From positions 806,001 through 870,000 of the forward strand of contig CANMZA010000001.1 in assembly GCA_947502305.1 (NCBI GenBank): a stretch of DNA of 64,000 bases, given 5' to 3'. The notes beneath the pieces were generated by a model. That model worked only from the letters and a program-made list of their open reading frames with translations. It did no database searches and was not told where the DNA came from. Position numbers and translations under genes: made by a program. Below are positions 1-8,364 of the stretch, one piece after another. The stretch's first letter is position 1, and every line of letters starts with the position of its first letter. This DNA is from an uncultured Erythrobacter sp. Lineage in GTDB: Bacteria; Pseudomonadota; Alphaproteobacteria; Sphingomonadales; Sphingomonadaceae.

Positions 1-93
1 AGGGTAAACGATCAATACAGGATCGAATTTACCTTGGACAATGGGGAGCATCCACCAGTGATCCGAATAACGGAAATTGGGGATACGCATTGA
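1..93 (+). CDS. higB: HigB/RelE-type toxin, C-terminal fragment (cut by window start)
   Basis: An open frame runs in from the left edge and ends in TGA at 91-93. Its 30 residues include RVNDQYRIEF followed by a short acidic strand and IRITEIGDTH. This matches the C-terminal pattern of HigB/RelE mRNA interferases, where the arginine-rich VNDQYR strand belongs to the active-site sheet. These toxins cleave mRNA on the ribosome. The gene lies 13 bp upstream of a HigA-like antitoxin, the toxin-first order typical of higBA. Only the tail is visible, so intactness cannot be judged. It is too short to appear among long open frames. Confidence 0.72.
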   Translation, partial: RVNDQYRIEFTLDNGEHPPVIRITEIGDTH

Positions 94-106
94 GAGAAAG
101 AATATT

Positions 107-1237
107 ATGAACACCGCATCGAGCATGATCGAAGTCCCGCATCCCGGCGAATTTCTCGCCGAGGAGCTTGAGGCTCGTGGTTGGTCGCAGCGTGATCTTG
201 CCTACATTCTGGGCGTTTCCGAGCAAGGCATCACTCAGATAGTGAACGGTCGGCGCGGCATCAGCCCTGAAATGGCAAAGGCGCTGGGGGACGCCTTTGA
301 CGTGAACCCCGAATTTTTCACCAATCTACAGAAAGCCTATGACCTGTCGCGGGCAAAGGAGCCTGACCCTGGCATTGCGAAGCGCGCCCTGTTTCAGGGC
401 GTTTATCCGATCCGTGAAATGATCCGCAGAGGCTGGCTGGAGGATACTGACGTTCCAATGCTGGAGGGCCAGCTCATGCGCTTCTTCCGCACCAATGACG
501 TTGGGAATATCCCGCATTTGGCACATGCTGCAAAGAAGTCGGATTACGAGAGTGACACACCAGAGCAACTTGCTTGGCTGTATCGTGTTCGCCAGATTTG
601 CGCTGAAATGATTGTCCCAAAGTATTCCAAGAAAGCGTTGCGGGACGCTGTGGAAAATCAACTTCCGGCACTTATGACAACACCTGAAGAGGTGAGGCAT
701 GTGCCTCGCATATTGGCGGATTGTGGCGTTCGGTTTGCTATCGTTGAAACGCTTCCCAAGGCCAATATCGACGGCGTTTGTTTTTGGGAGGGTGCGCAAC
801 CCGTGGTTGGCATGACGACGCGCTTCGACCGGATTGATAACTTTTGGTTCGTCCTGTTTCACGAGTTGGAGCATGTCCTCAACGAGGACGGTAAAAAGAA
901 AAACAGCAAACCTAAGGTTGACGTTGACCTGAGGTATGAAGTTTCGGCTGATCTCCCCGAAGAGGAGAAGTTGGCGAACAAGGCGGCAGCGAACGCCTGT
1001 GCGCCTCTTGAGCAAGTCCAATCGTTTTACACTCGCAAGGCTCCTTACATTTCGGAAAAGGACGTGGTGGGCTTTGCAAGACGGATTCAGAGGCATCCGG
1101 GGATAGTCGTAGGTCAGCTTCAGTATCGAATGGATCGCTATAATTGGCTGGCTCGACACAAAGTGGCCGTTAGGAAATTCATTGCAACAAGCGCTGTGAT
1201 TGATGGTTGGGGCGATCCCGCCCCGGTCGCACTTTAA
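107..1237 (+). CDS. higA: HigA-type antitoxin fused to ImmA/IrrE metallopeptidase
   Basis: This 376-residue protein begins with a HigA-like XRE helix-turn-helix (about residues 8-75, starting VPHPGEFLAEEL). It continues through a helical linker into an ImmA/IrrE peptidase domain. The zinc motif HELEH is at 252-256, and a downstream acidic helix around 285-295 is the likely source of the third ligand. HigA binds and neutralises HigB and represses its own operon; the ImmA/IrrE family cleaves regulators. ATG 107 was preferred to the in-frame TTG at 77 because 77 lies inside the toxin gene and a purine-rich AGAGAAAGAA precedes 107. Plain HigA is about 100 residues, so this is the long fused form. 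Substrate is unknown. Confidence 0.85.
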   Translation: MNTASSMIEVPHPGEFLAEELEARGWSQRDLAYILGVSEQGITQIVNGRRGISPEMAKALGDAFDVNPEFFTNLQKAYDLSRAKEPDPGIAKRALFQGVYPIREMIRRGWLEDTDVPMLEGQLMRFFRTNDVGNIPHLAHAAKKSDYESDTPEQLAWLYRVRQICAEMIVPKYSKKALRDAVENQLPALMTTPEEVRHVPRILADCGVRFAIVETLPKANIDGVCFWEGAQPVVGMTTRFDRIDNFWFVLFHELEHVLNEDGKKKNSKPKVDVDLRYEVSADLPEEEKLANKAAANACAPLEQVQSFYTRKAPYISEKDVVGFARRIQRHPGIVVGQLQYRMDRYNWLARHKVAVRKFIATSAVIDGWGDPAPVAL

Positions 1238-1247
1238 GGATCGAAAG

Positions 1248-1721
1248 ATGGCATCTTACAACGAACAATTGCAACGTATCTGGCACGAATATGAGAAGGA
1301 AAAAGGCTTTCTCCCTGCCACTTCGCGCGATGCCTGTGCGTGGGGAGTTGCGAGAGGCATGATCGAAATGCCTGAAGTCGATCCCGTTGATGAACTTGCA
1401 AAGGACATGTCGAGAGCCTTGCGAGAAGAATATGGAACTGATCGGTATGGTCGCCGGTATCGCAAGAACCATGCGGTAAGAGTGACCAAAGGTGGCGTCC
1501 AAATTACGATGTGGGCGATAATGGGTAATGCGCCACTTGAGCATATGCGCAAGGCTTTTGTTCAACGCAGGCAACAAATCGTAGGCGATTGTGTGCAGCT
1601 TGATACCGATGTGAGGGTCTATAACGACCTGAACCCGGATCAAGAAGAAATTCAAATTCCGTTCGACTTCAACGATGATGTAGAGGAAAATCGCCTCTGG
1701 ATCGAAGACGAGGCTGCTTAG
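1248..1721 (+). CDS. Unknown protein, third gene of the higBA-like operon
   Basis: This is a 157-residue soluble, acidic protein that I do not recognise. It starts 10 bp after the HigA/ImmA fusion with an AAGGA ribosome site, so the two are probably co-transcribed. It has no signal peptide or membrane segment. The N-terminal half is helical and charged, a basic stretch YGRRYRKNHA lies near residues 65-75, and the C-terminus is very acidic (FDFNDDVEENRLWIEDEAA). It could be a regulator, a target of the fused protease or an effector; nothing in the sequence decides. The stop overlaps the convergent gene by 4 bp. Confidence 0.7.
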   Translation: MASYNEQLQRIWHEYEKEKGFLPATSRDACAWGVARGMIEMPEVDPVDELAKDMSRALREEYGTDRYGRRYRKNHAVRVTKGGVQITMWAIMGNAPLEHMRKAFVQRRQQIVGDCVQLDTDVRVYNDLNPDQEEIQIPFDFNDDVEENRLWIEDEAA

Positions 1722-1945
1722 CCCTTCTTTTTCCAACGCGCTTGCGCCGCAATGCTTGCAATCTCTGAACGCTCTGCTGGCGTCAGCGCTTTAGCACGGG
1801 CCTTGCCACCCTTCTTGCCGCCCTTCGCTGCATGTTGCTGGGAACGCGTCATCTCTTCGTCTGACTCTTCACCAGAAGCAATATCCACCATCAGCTTAGC
1901 AAGCTGGTTCGGATCGCGTGGGCGTTTGGGCTTTTTATCTGCCAT
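1718..1945 (-). CDS. Small basic low-complexity protein, unknown
   Basis: This 75-residue protein has an N-terminal lysine/proline-rich segment (MADKKPKRPRDPNQLAKLM), an acidic middle (SGEESDEEM) and a C-terminus containing AAKGGKKGGKARAKAL followed by a predicted helix ending QARWKKKG. The lysine/glycine/alanine-rich tail suggests nucleic-acid binding, as in other small KGG-type or histone-like proteins. Function is not established. ATG 1945 was chosen; the frame stays open upstream to 1993, with a second ATG nine bases further up. It converges on the higBA-like operon and overlaps its last gene by 4 bp. Confidence 0.6.
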   Translation of the reverse strand: MADKKPKRPRDPNQLAKLMVDIASGEESDEEMTRSQQHAAKGGKKGGKARAKALTPAERSEIASIAAQARWKKKG

Positions 1946-2076
1946 GGACCCCATATAGTGTGGTTCTGGGAAAAGTGCAGGGCTAGATTTCAAACTGACC
2001 CACTACCGGTGCTTGCCAAAGGTCGCCGGGGCCGCGATTGATAGACTGATTGCGAAAGGCAGTTAGGGGAATTTGA

Positions 2077-3018
2077 ATGCCATCAGGATTGGTCGCACTT
2101 TTTGATGATGTCGCGGTAATCGCGCGCGCGGCGGCGGCGTCGGTTGATGATATTGCGGTGGCCGCGGGCCGGGCGGGGTCCAAAACCGCAGGCGTCGTGA
2201 TCGACGATGCAGCCGTCACGCCCAGCTATGTGACCGGATTGTCGCCCGCGCGCGAATTGCCGATCATCTGGGCGATCACAAAAGGCAGCCTGTTCAACAA
2301 GCTCATCATCCTGTTGCCGGGCGCGATTTTGTTGTCAGAATTTCTGCCCGGGGCGATCATTTGGATATTGATGCTGGGCGGCGCTTTCTTGTGTTACGAG
2401 GGCGCGGAAAAGGTGATGGAAAAGCTGGGCGGGGCGAAACACGGCCAGACGGTTGAAGATGAAATCGCCGACCCGGCCGCTTTCGAAAAACAGCGGATCG
2501 CGGGCGCGGTGCGGACCGATTTGATCCTCTCGGCAGAAATTATGGCGATTACCCTCAACGAGCTTGATCTGGCCGTTTGGTGGGAACGCGCGGCGGCGCT
2601 GGCTTTGGTTGCGGTCGCAGTGACGGTTGCGGTTTACGGCGCGGTTGCGATCATCGTGAAAATGGATGACGTGGGCCTGCACCTCACCAAACAAGACAGC
2701 AATTTTGCGCAGAAATTTGGGCAATTCTTGGTGAATTCCGTGCCCAAATTGCTGGTCGCTTTGACGGTCATTGGAACGGTGGCGATGTTGTGGGTTGGCG
2801 GCGGAATTATCGTCCACGGCACGCATGAAGTCGGATTTCACTTGCTTTATGATATCGCCCACGGCGCGGAATATGCGGTGGCGGGCGCGACCGGTGCGCT
2901 ATCTGGCTTTGCAGGGTGGTTCACCTATGCCGCGATCTCTGCGGTGGTCGGCCTTGTGCTGGGCGCGGTGATTGCGTTTGTCCTGCACAAAGTGTTCGGA
3001 TTTGAGGGCGCGCATTAG
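2077..3018 (+). CDS. DUF808 family inner-membrane protein (YedI-like)
   Basis: This 313-residue protein begins MPSGLVALFDDVAVIAR, the conserved start of the DUF808/YedI family, and has the family's usual length. After a soluble N-terminal region it carries several hydrophobic segments, at about residues 85-110, 165-190, 215-245 and 265-305. It ends in a hydrophobic helix before FGFEGAH. YedI-like proteins are inner-membrane proteins of unknown role. A GGGGA-type ribosome site precedes the ATG. The 3' end overlaps the convergent acyl-CoA synthetase by 4 bp. It is the first clearly core gene after the accessory block. Confidence 0.9.
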   Translation: MPSGLVALFDDVAVIARAAAASVDDIAVAAGRAGSKTAGVVIDDAAVTPSYVTGLSPARELPIIWAITKGSLFNKLIILLPGAILLSEFLPGAIIWILMLGGAFLCYEGAEKVMEKLGGAKHGQTVEDEIADPAAFEKQRIAGAVRTDLILSAEIMAITLNELDLAVWWERAAALALVAVAVTVAVYGAVAIIVKMDDVGLHLTKQDSNFAQKFGQFLVNSVPKLLVALTVIGTVAMLWVGGGIIVHGTHEVGFHLLYDIAHGAEYAVAGATGALSGFAGWFTYAAISAVVGLVLGAVIAFVLHKVFGFEGAH

Positions 3019-4541
3019 GCCGCCTGATCGGCGCTAACCGGCCTTTCTGACAATTCTTTGCGTTGTAATTTGCCGATTGGGTCGCGCGGCAATTGATCGA
3101 CAAATTCGATATAGCGCGGGCGTTTATATCCGGCGATTTTACCTTTGAAACGTGCCGCAATCTGATCGCGCGACAAGTGCGCGCCGGGGTTAAGGACGAC
3201 AAAGGCCTTTACCGCTTCGCCCCATTGTTTGTCTGGCACACCGCAACATCCCGCATCGGCGACTTCGGGCATTTCGGCAAACACGGCATCGACTTCGGCG
3301 GGATAGACATTTTCGCCGCCAGTTTTGATCAATTCCTTTGCCCGGCCAAGCAGATAGGCAAGGCCCAATTCATCCATCTTACCAAGGTCGCCGGTGCGCA
3401 GCCAGCCGTGGCCTAGCGCCGCCTCTGTCGCCTCTGGATTGCGCCAATATCCCAGCATAACCGACGGCCCGCGCAGGCATATTTCGCCCTCTTCGCCCGG
3501 CGGCAATTGATTTCCATCAGGATCAAGGATCGTCATTTCGACATGCGGCATGGTCCACCCAATTGATCGGGGACGGGCGCACATATCGTCATAATCGATA
3601 AAGGTCGCAAAGCCGCACACTTCTGTCTGGCCGTATCCGCCGACAACGCGGGCATCCCAGTCTTTTTCGATAAATTCGTACATTTGCGGCTTACCCATGC
3701 CCGCGCCGCCAGTGTAATTTTTGAGCGGCATGATCCCGCCGCGCACCGGCTCCATCCCCAGCCACGGAAAACAGATCGTGGGGAAAGCGCTGGTGGTGGT
3801 GCAGCGTTCCTTGTGCAACAGATCGAGCACCGCCGCATTGTCATCATCGCGGCCCGCAAACACGCTGCACCCACCGCAAGCGAGCATGGCGGCAACTTGC
3901 TGCATGCCGACCACATGAAACAGCGGATTGATCGACAGCAAGCGTTCGTCTTTCGTGAACCCCCGCCGCACGGCAAACCCCATGGCGGAGGATGCCACCG
4001 CGCTGCCCGCTTGCAGGCACCCTTTGGGCCGCCCGGTCGTGCCGCTGGTATACATCATATAGAGCGGGCGCTCTGGGCTGAGCTCGGGGATCGGCTGCTT
4101 GGGCTGATCGCTGGTGACGATCTGTTCGAACGTGCCAGCGGGATCATGGGCCTCGTCGACCTCGACAATTTCGCCGGAATTGGCCTCGCTCAACAAATCG
4201 GCAAAACGCGGGTTTACAAAGGTCAGGCTCGGCTCTGCATTATCCGCGATCCAAGCAATCTCCGCCGGGGCAAGCCGCCAGTTAAGCAGCACCGCAATCG
4301 CCCCAATCCGCCCGCAAGCGAGCAGGATTGAAAGGTAAGGTGCGCCATCGGTTAGCAGAATGGCGACGCGGTCACCGGGGCGAATATTTTTGGCGATCAT
4401 CCAATGGGCGAGGGCAGTGACCCGCGCGTCCAATTGTGCATAGGTCAGGCGCTGCGTCCCATCGACACTGGCCTCGCGCGCCGCGTACAGGGCCGCGCAA
4501 TTGTTAAAGAGCGTATCGAGCGAGAAATCACGTGGGTTCAT
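3015..4541 (-). CDS. AMP-dependent acyl-CoA synthetase/ligase
   Basis: This 508-residue class I adenylate-forming enzyme is full length for the family. The P-loop YTSGTTGRPKG is at 164-174. The adenine-binding motif GYGQTE lies near 300, the hinge-region GWLRTGDLG near 385, and the catalytic C-terminal lysine in PRDPIGKLQRKEL near 490. Such enzymes activate a carboxylic acid with ATP and transfer it to CoA. The substrate (medium/long-chain fatty acid or aromatic acid) cannot be assigned from sequence alone. It is transcribed alone, opposite to DUF808, with about 100 bp to the next minus-strand gene upstream. Confidence 0.88.
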   Translation of the reverse strand: MNPRDFSLDTLFNNCAALYAAREASVDGTQRLTYAQLDARVTALAHWMIAKNIRPGDRVAILLTDGAPYLSILLACGRIGAIAVLLNWRLAPAEIAWIADNAEPSLTFVNPRFADLLSEANSGEIVEVDEAHDPAGTFEQIVTSDQPKQPIPELSPERPLYMMYTSGTTGRPKGCLQAGSAVASSAMGFAVRRGFTKDERLLSINPLFHVVGMQQVAAMLACGGCSVFAGRDDDNAAVLDLLHKERCTTTSAFPTICFPWLGMEPVRGGIMPLKNYTGGAGMGKPQMYEFIEKDWDARVVGGYGQTEVCGFATFIDYDDMCARPRSIGWTMPHVEMTILDPDGNQLPPGEEGEICLRGPSVMLGYWRNPEATEAALGHGWLRTGDLGKMDELGLAYLLGRAKELIKTGGENVYPAEVDAVFAEMPEVADAGCCGVPDKQWGEAVKAFVVLNPGAHLSRDQIAARFKGKIAGYKRPRYIEFVDQLPRDPIGKLQRKELSERPVSADQAA

Positions 4542-4644
4542 GGGCGAAGGAATAGCGCGCCGCGCCCACGCATTCCATCAGCGAAAATGATCAGTCGCAC
4601 GGGCCTTTACGGCGCAGACGGGGCTCTATGGCGCAGGCGCGCTT

Positions 4645-4935
4645 TCACGGTGCATCCGTGCCGCTCAACCGCGTGCCGCATTTGCCGCAAGTCCGATTGG
4701 GCCAAGGCACCACAAATATCCCGCGAAAGAACAGGTTTTTGCCGCAGGTCGGGCAATTGAAGCCCAGCATCCGGCGATTGGCAAACACCAAGGCGACAAT
4801 CGCAATGCCAAAGGCGATGGTGGAATGGCCAAAGAACCGCTCCACCACCAGAACGAACAGGATCGACAGCACCAGTGCCCCGGCCATGAATTGCGCATGT
4901 CGCCGCGCTTGGTCATAAAGAGTGGGCGCGGTCAT
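4645..4935 (-). CDS. Small two-helix membrane protein with C-terminal zinc ribbon
   Basis: This 96-residue protein has two adjacent hydrophobic segments (about residues 18-32 and 40-52). A short C-terminal domain follows with two CxxC pairs, CPTCGKN and CGKCGT, spaced about 22 residues apart, which should bind one zinc. The ribbon probably faces the cytoplasm. I do not know a function. The gene lies 6 bp downstream of the Mur ligase gene on the same strand, so they are likely co-transcribed. A second overlapping minus-strand frame here was judged a shadow because it lacks the cysteine pattern. Confidence 0.75.
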   Translation of the reverse strand: MTAPTLYDQARRHAQFMAGALVLSILFVLVVERFFGHSTIAFGIAIVALVFANRRMLGFNCPTCGKNLFFRGIFVVPWPNRTCGKCGTRLSGTDAP

Positions 4936-4941
4936 CGCCCC

Positions 4942-6417
4942 TTACTGCTCATCACGCGATGCGCCGCCGCTTTGTCGTTCGAGCAACCGGTCATACAGGC
5001 CATGCGCAAATGTGGTCAGCGTATCGTCGCGCGCGCCCATGATGACGATGCGGTCGCCCGGCTCTGCCATCTCTACAATCGCATCGCCGCAATCGCCGCG
5101 CTGCGCGATATGGCGCGCGGTGCCGCCATGACCGGTGATCAGATCGGTGATCCGCTGGGTCCCTTCGCTGCGGTCAACGGTGCCGCCATAATAGACCGGG
5201 TCGCACATGATGGTGATGTCATCCGCGCCCAATTCGCGGGCAAAGGTTTCCGCCAATTCATCGCCCATTTGTTTGAGCGGGCCGTAACCATGCGGTTGGA
5301 AAAATGCGATGACCCGGCCCGGCGACCCTTTCAAAGTGCGCAAAGTGGCCGCGCATTTTTCCGGATTGTGGCCAAAGTCATCAATGACAGTGATGCCGTC
5401 CTGACCCTCATCGCCCGGCGTTGTCCCCACAACATCAAACCGCCGCCCGAGCCCGGCAAATTGTCCCAAAGCATAGACCGCTTTGCCAATATCAATGCCC
5501 GCCGCATTGACCGCCGCAATCGCCGCCAAAGCGTTCGACAAATTATGCAGACCGGGCATCGGAAGCGTTAGCGGGAACGCTTCTTTGCTGCGATTGTCGA
5601 TGACAGCGGCGCGAATGGCAAAGGCGCTTTGCTGAATAGAGCCAGGTTCAACCGTGATATCCGCATCCGGAAAATCCACCGCGAAACTGACCGATTGGGC
5701 GTTCTTCACCGCCAGATGGCGCGCCTCTTCATTGTCGAAATTTATGACGCCGCATCCCGATGCATCCAGATAATTGCCAAACAAGACCCGCAATTCCTCG
5801 ATGCTTTTGTGATCGAGGCTCACATTCAGCAACACGCCAATTGTCGGCTTATACAAAGCGATCGAGCCGTCGCTTTCATCCACTTCGCTCACGAAAATGC
5901 GCGGATTGCCGACGCGCGCGCTGGCAAATGGATTATCGGCGTCGGCAAAGTTTTTCATCACCGCGCCGTTCATCACGGTCGGGTCATACTTGGCCTGCGA
6001 CAAGATCCACGCGATCATTCCGGTGACGGTGGATTTGCCCGACGTGCCGCCAATCGCAATGGAATAGCCCGCCTCGTTAAACATCGCCGATAACAATTCC
6101 GCCCGGCTCATCCTAGCGCATCCCAATTCCCGCGCTTTGGCTACCTCAGGCACCGTGTCCTCCACTGCAGCAGAGGCGATCAGGATTTGATCGGAGGAGG
6201 CGATGCCGCTGCCGTCTTGGGGGAACAGGTCAAAACCGTTTTGCGCCAGCCACGCGAATTTCTCCGGCGTGCGCCCCTGATCATAGGATCGGTCTGATCC
6301 GGCAACCTTGTGACCCATGCCGCGCGCGATTTGTGCCAGTGGCAACATCCCCGATCCGCCAATCCCGCAGAAGAATAAAGGGCGATCCATGAGCGATGAC
6401 GGTTCGATTTTTGACAT
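4942..6417 (-). CDS. Mur ligase family protein (MurC/Mpl-like)
   Basis: The protein is 491 residues from ATG 6417. It has an N-terminal Rossmann domain starting FFCGIGGSGMLPLA, a central ATP-binding P-loop GGTSGKST, and a C-terminal ligase domain. MurC and Mpl add L-alanine or a murein peptide to UDP-MurNAc. The region equivalent to their DD(Y/F)xHHP motif reads DDFGHNP here, so one histidine is replaced by asparagine. The divergent neighbour is an LD-carboxypeptidase, which makes a peptidoglycan-recycling role (Mpl-like) attractive, but similarity to canonical MurC is equally visible. ATG 6390 is an alternative start. The longest frame, from 6513, would invade the divergent gene. Confidence 0.8.
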   Translation of the reverse strand: MSKIEPSSLMDRPLFFCGIGGSGMLPLAQIARGMGHKVAGSDRSYDQGRTPEKFAWLAQNGFDLFPQDGSGIASSDQILIASAAVEDTVPEVAKARELGCARMSRAELLSAMFNEAGYSIAIGGTSGKSTVTGMIAWILSQAKYDPTVMNGAVMKNFADADNPFASARVGNPRIFVSEVDESDGSIALYKPTIGVLLNVSLDHKSIEELRVLFGNYLDASGCGVINFDNEEARHLAVKNAQSVSFAVDFPDADITVEPGSIQQSAFAIRAAVIDNRSKEAFPLTLPMPGLHNLSNALAAIAAVNAAGIDIGKAVYALGQFAGLGRRFDVVGTTPGDEGQDGITVIDDFGHNPEKCAATLRTLKGSPGRVIAFFQPHGYGPLKQMGDELAETFARELGADDITIMCDPVYYGGTVDRSEGTQRITDLITGHGGTARHIAQRGDCGDAIVEMAEPGDRIVIMGARDDTLTTFAHGLYDRLLERQSGGASRDEQ

Positions 6418-6472
6418 GGGCGTGATGGATATTGGCTTGCAAGGACACTGACAAGCGCCATAGTCTGCGCAT

Positions 6473-7303
6473 ATGACAAATATCGCGATTTGTGCCCCGG
6501 CAACTCCCATCACCCGCGACCATGCCGCCGCGTTAGAGGCGTTGGTGGCGGCGGAATTTTCCGATCACCGCGTGACGTTTCACGAACAATGCTTTGCATC
6601 GCGTGGGCATTTTGCCGGTGATGATCTGACCCGGCTGACGGCGCTGCTGGATTGCGCTAATGATCCCGCTTTTGACGCGGTGTGGTTTGCGAAAGGCGGA
6701 TATGGTTCCAACCGCATTGCTGAGGCGGCGGTGGCGCAAATGAATACCGCCGCGCGGGCAAAGACCTATGTGGGCTTTTCCGATTGCGGCTATTTGCTGG
6801 CGGCTTTGTACCGCGCCGGGATTGGCCAATGCGCGCATGGTTCGATGCCGGTCAGCGCGCGTTCGGAGACCGGTAGGGAAGCGGTGCGGCGCGTGCTGCG
6901 CTGGTTTGGCGGGGATAATTCCGGATTAGAGCCGAGCCTTGACGGCGTCACCCCGGCGGCGGCGTTTAACCTCATCACTTTGGCGATGCTGGCGCGGACG
7001 CCGATCATGCCGGATCTGTCGGGTCATGTCTTGATGGTGGAGGAGGTGTCTGAACATCTCTATTCCATTGATCGGATGTTCTTTGCGCTCGCGGGCAGTT
7101 TGCCGCGATTGGCGGGATTGCGGCTGGGCGCGGTGACGGCGGTGCCTGAAAATTACGTCGAATTTGGGCAAAGCGAAGAAGACATTGCGCGCTATTGGTG
7201 CGACCGCGCAGGCATCCCGTATCTGGGGCGCGCAGAGATTGGCCATAATGCTGCCAACAAGGTTGTACCCTTCGGACTTGCAGGGCCAGCGGGCGCGGCT
7301 TAA
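6473..7303 (+). CDS. LD-carboxypeptidase, peptidase family S66
   Basis: This 276-residue cytoplasmic protein has the S66 hallmarks. GGYGSNRI lies near residue 75, the nucleophile serine is in VGFSDCG (S103), the acid is in MVEEVSEHLYSIDRMF (E190/E191), and the histidine is in IGHNAANKVVPFG (H258). S66 enzymes such as LdcA remove the terminal D-alanine from recycled murein tetrapeptide, giving the tripeptide that Mpl can reattach to UDP-MurNAc. It is divergent from the Mur ligase gene with only 55 bp between the starts, so promoters must be compact or overlapping. Confidence 0.87.
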   Translation: MTNIAICAPATPITRDHAAALEALVAAEFSDHRVTFHEQCFASRGHFAGDDLTRLTALLDCANDPAFDAVWFAKGGYGSNRIAEAAVAQMNTAARAKTYVGFSDCGYLLAALYRAGIGQCAHGSMPVSARSETGREAVRRVLRWFGGDNSGLEPSLDGVTPAAAFNLITLAMLARTPIMPDLSGHVLMVEEVSEHLYSIDRMFFALAGSLPRLAGLRLGAVTAVPENYVEFGQSEEDIARYWCDRAGIPYLGRAEIGHNAANKVVPFGLAGPAGAA

Positions 7304-7362
7304 CGGCGTTTTTTGAAAGCGGCCAGGCCTCCCGCGCCCTCCCGCCAATAGGAGATTTCACA

Positions 7363-8304
7363 ATGCATGCATTCGTATTCCCGGGCCAAGGCAGCCAAAA
7401 AGTCGGCATGGGCACAGACCTAGCCGCCGCCAGCAGCGCCGCGCGCGCGGTGTTTGAGGAAGTGGATGAGGCGCTGGGCCTGAAACTTTCCGCGATCATG
7501 GCGGACGGGCCAGAGGATCAACTGACCCTCACCGAAAATGCTCAGCCCGCAATTATGGCCAATGCGATGGCAACTCTGCGAGTGCTGGAAAGTGATTTTG
7601 GCGTGAAGCTGGCCGACACAGCCGCGTGCGTCGCTGGGCATTCACTTGGCGAATACACCGCCCTTTGCGCGGTCGGCGCATTTGATTTGGCGACCACGGC
7701 GCGGCTGCTGAAATTGCGCGGGTCGGCAATGCAGGCGGCGGTTCCGGTGGGCGTGGGCGCGATGGCGGCTTTGCTGGGCGCAGATATAGAGAAAGCCGCT
7801 GCTCTGGCGGCGGCCGCAGCTGATGGCGAAGTGTGCGAAATCGCCAATGATAATGATCCCGGCCAAGTCGTGATCTCTGGCCATAAAGGCGCGATTGAAC
7901 GCGCGGCGGCGATGGTGAAAGATCATGGGATTAAGCGCGGCATCCTGCTGCCCGTATCCGCGCCGTTCCACTGTTCTTTGATGCAGCCCGCGGCGGACCG
8001 AATGCGCGAAGCGCTGGCCGAAACGGAGATGGGCGCGCTTGCCGTTCCCCTCTTTGCCAATGTTACCGCTGGCAAAATCAGCGATCCCGATCAGGAGCGC
8101 GACCTGTTGTTCCGCCAAGTTACAGGCCGGGTGCGCTGGCGCGAAAGCGTTGCGGCGATGCATGCAGACGGAGTGGACAGTTTCGTCGAACTGGGCGGCA
8201 AGGTGCTCAGCCCGATGATCAAGAAAATCGCTGGCGAAGCGCAAACGACGAGCCTGATTACGATGGAAAACATGGAGATATTCGCCGAGGAAATCGGCGC
8301 CTAA
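7363..8304 (+). CDS. fabD: Malonyl-CoA:ACP transacylase FabD
   Basis: The 313-residue protein shows the FabD signature throughout: FVFPGQGSQKVGMG at the N-terminus, the nucleophile in GHSLGEYTAL (S94), and the catalytic histidine in APFHCSLMQPA (H203). Length is normal. It loads malonyl groups onto acyl carrier protein for fatty acid elongation in the cytoplasm. AGGAG lies just upstream of the ATG. fabG follows 2.4 kb downstream on the same strand, with two other genes in between; acpP and fabF are not in the window. Confidence 0.96.
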   Translation: MHAFVFPGQGSQKVGMGTDLAAASSAARAVFEEVDEALGLKLSAIMADGPEDQLTLTENAQPAIMANAMATLRVLESDFGVKLADTAACVAGHSLGEYTALCAVGAFDLATTARLLKLRGSAMQAAVPVGVGAMAALLGADIEKAAALAAAAADGEVCEIANDNDPGQVVISGHKGAIERAAAMVKDHGIKRGILLPVSAPFHCSLMQPAADRMREALAETEMGALAVPLFANVTAGKISDPDQERDLLFRQVTGRVRWRESVAAMHADGVDSFVELGGKVLSPMIKKIAGEAQTTSLITMENMEIFAEEIGA

Positions 8305-8364
8305 GCCATTTGGCCTAGCCGTGATTATGCGTTAGCCTCCCTTTCAACAGAGGGGAGAGGTCGC

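Noticed and set aside
326..1159. Long minus-strand frame opposite the HigA-ImmA fusion
   Set aside because: It is a shadow of a gene whose own frame has clear domains and a ribosome site; no motif is visible on the minus strand.
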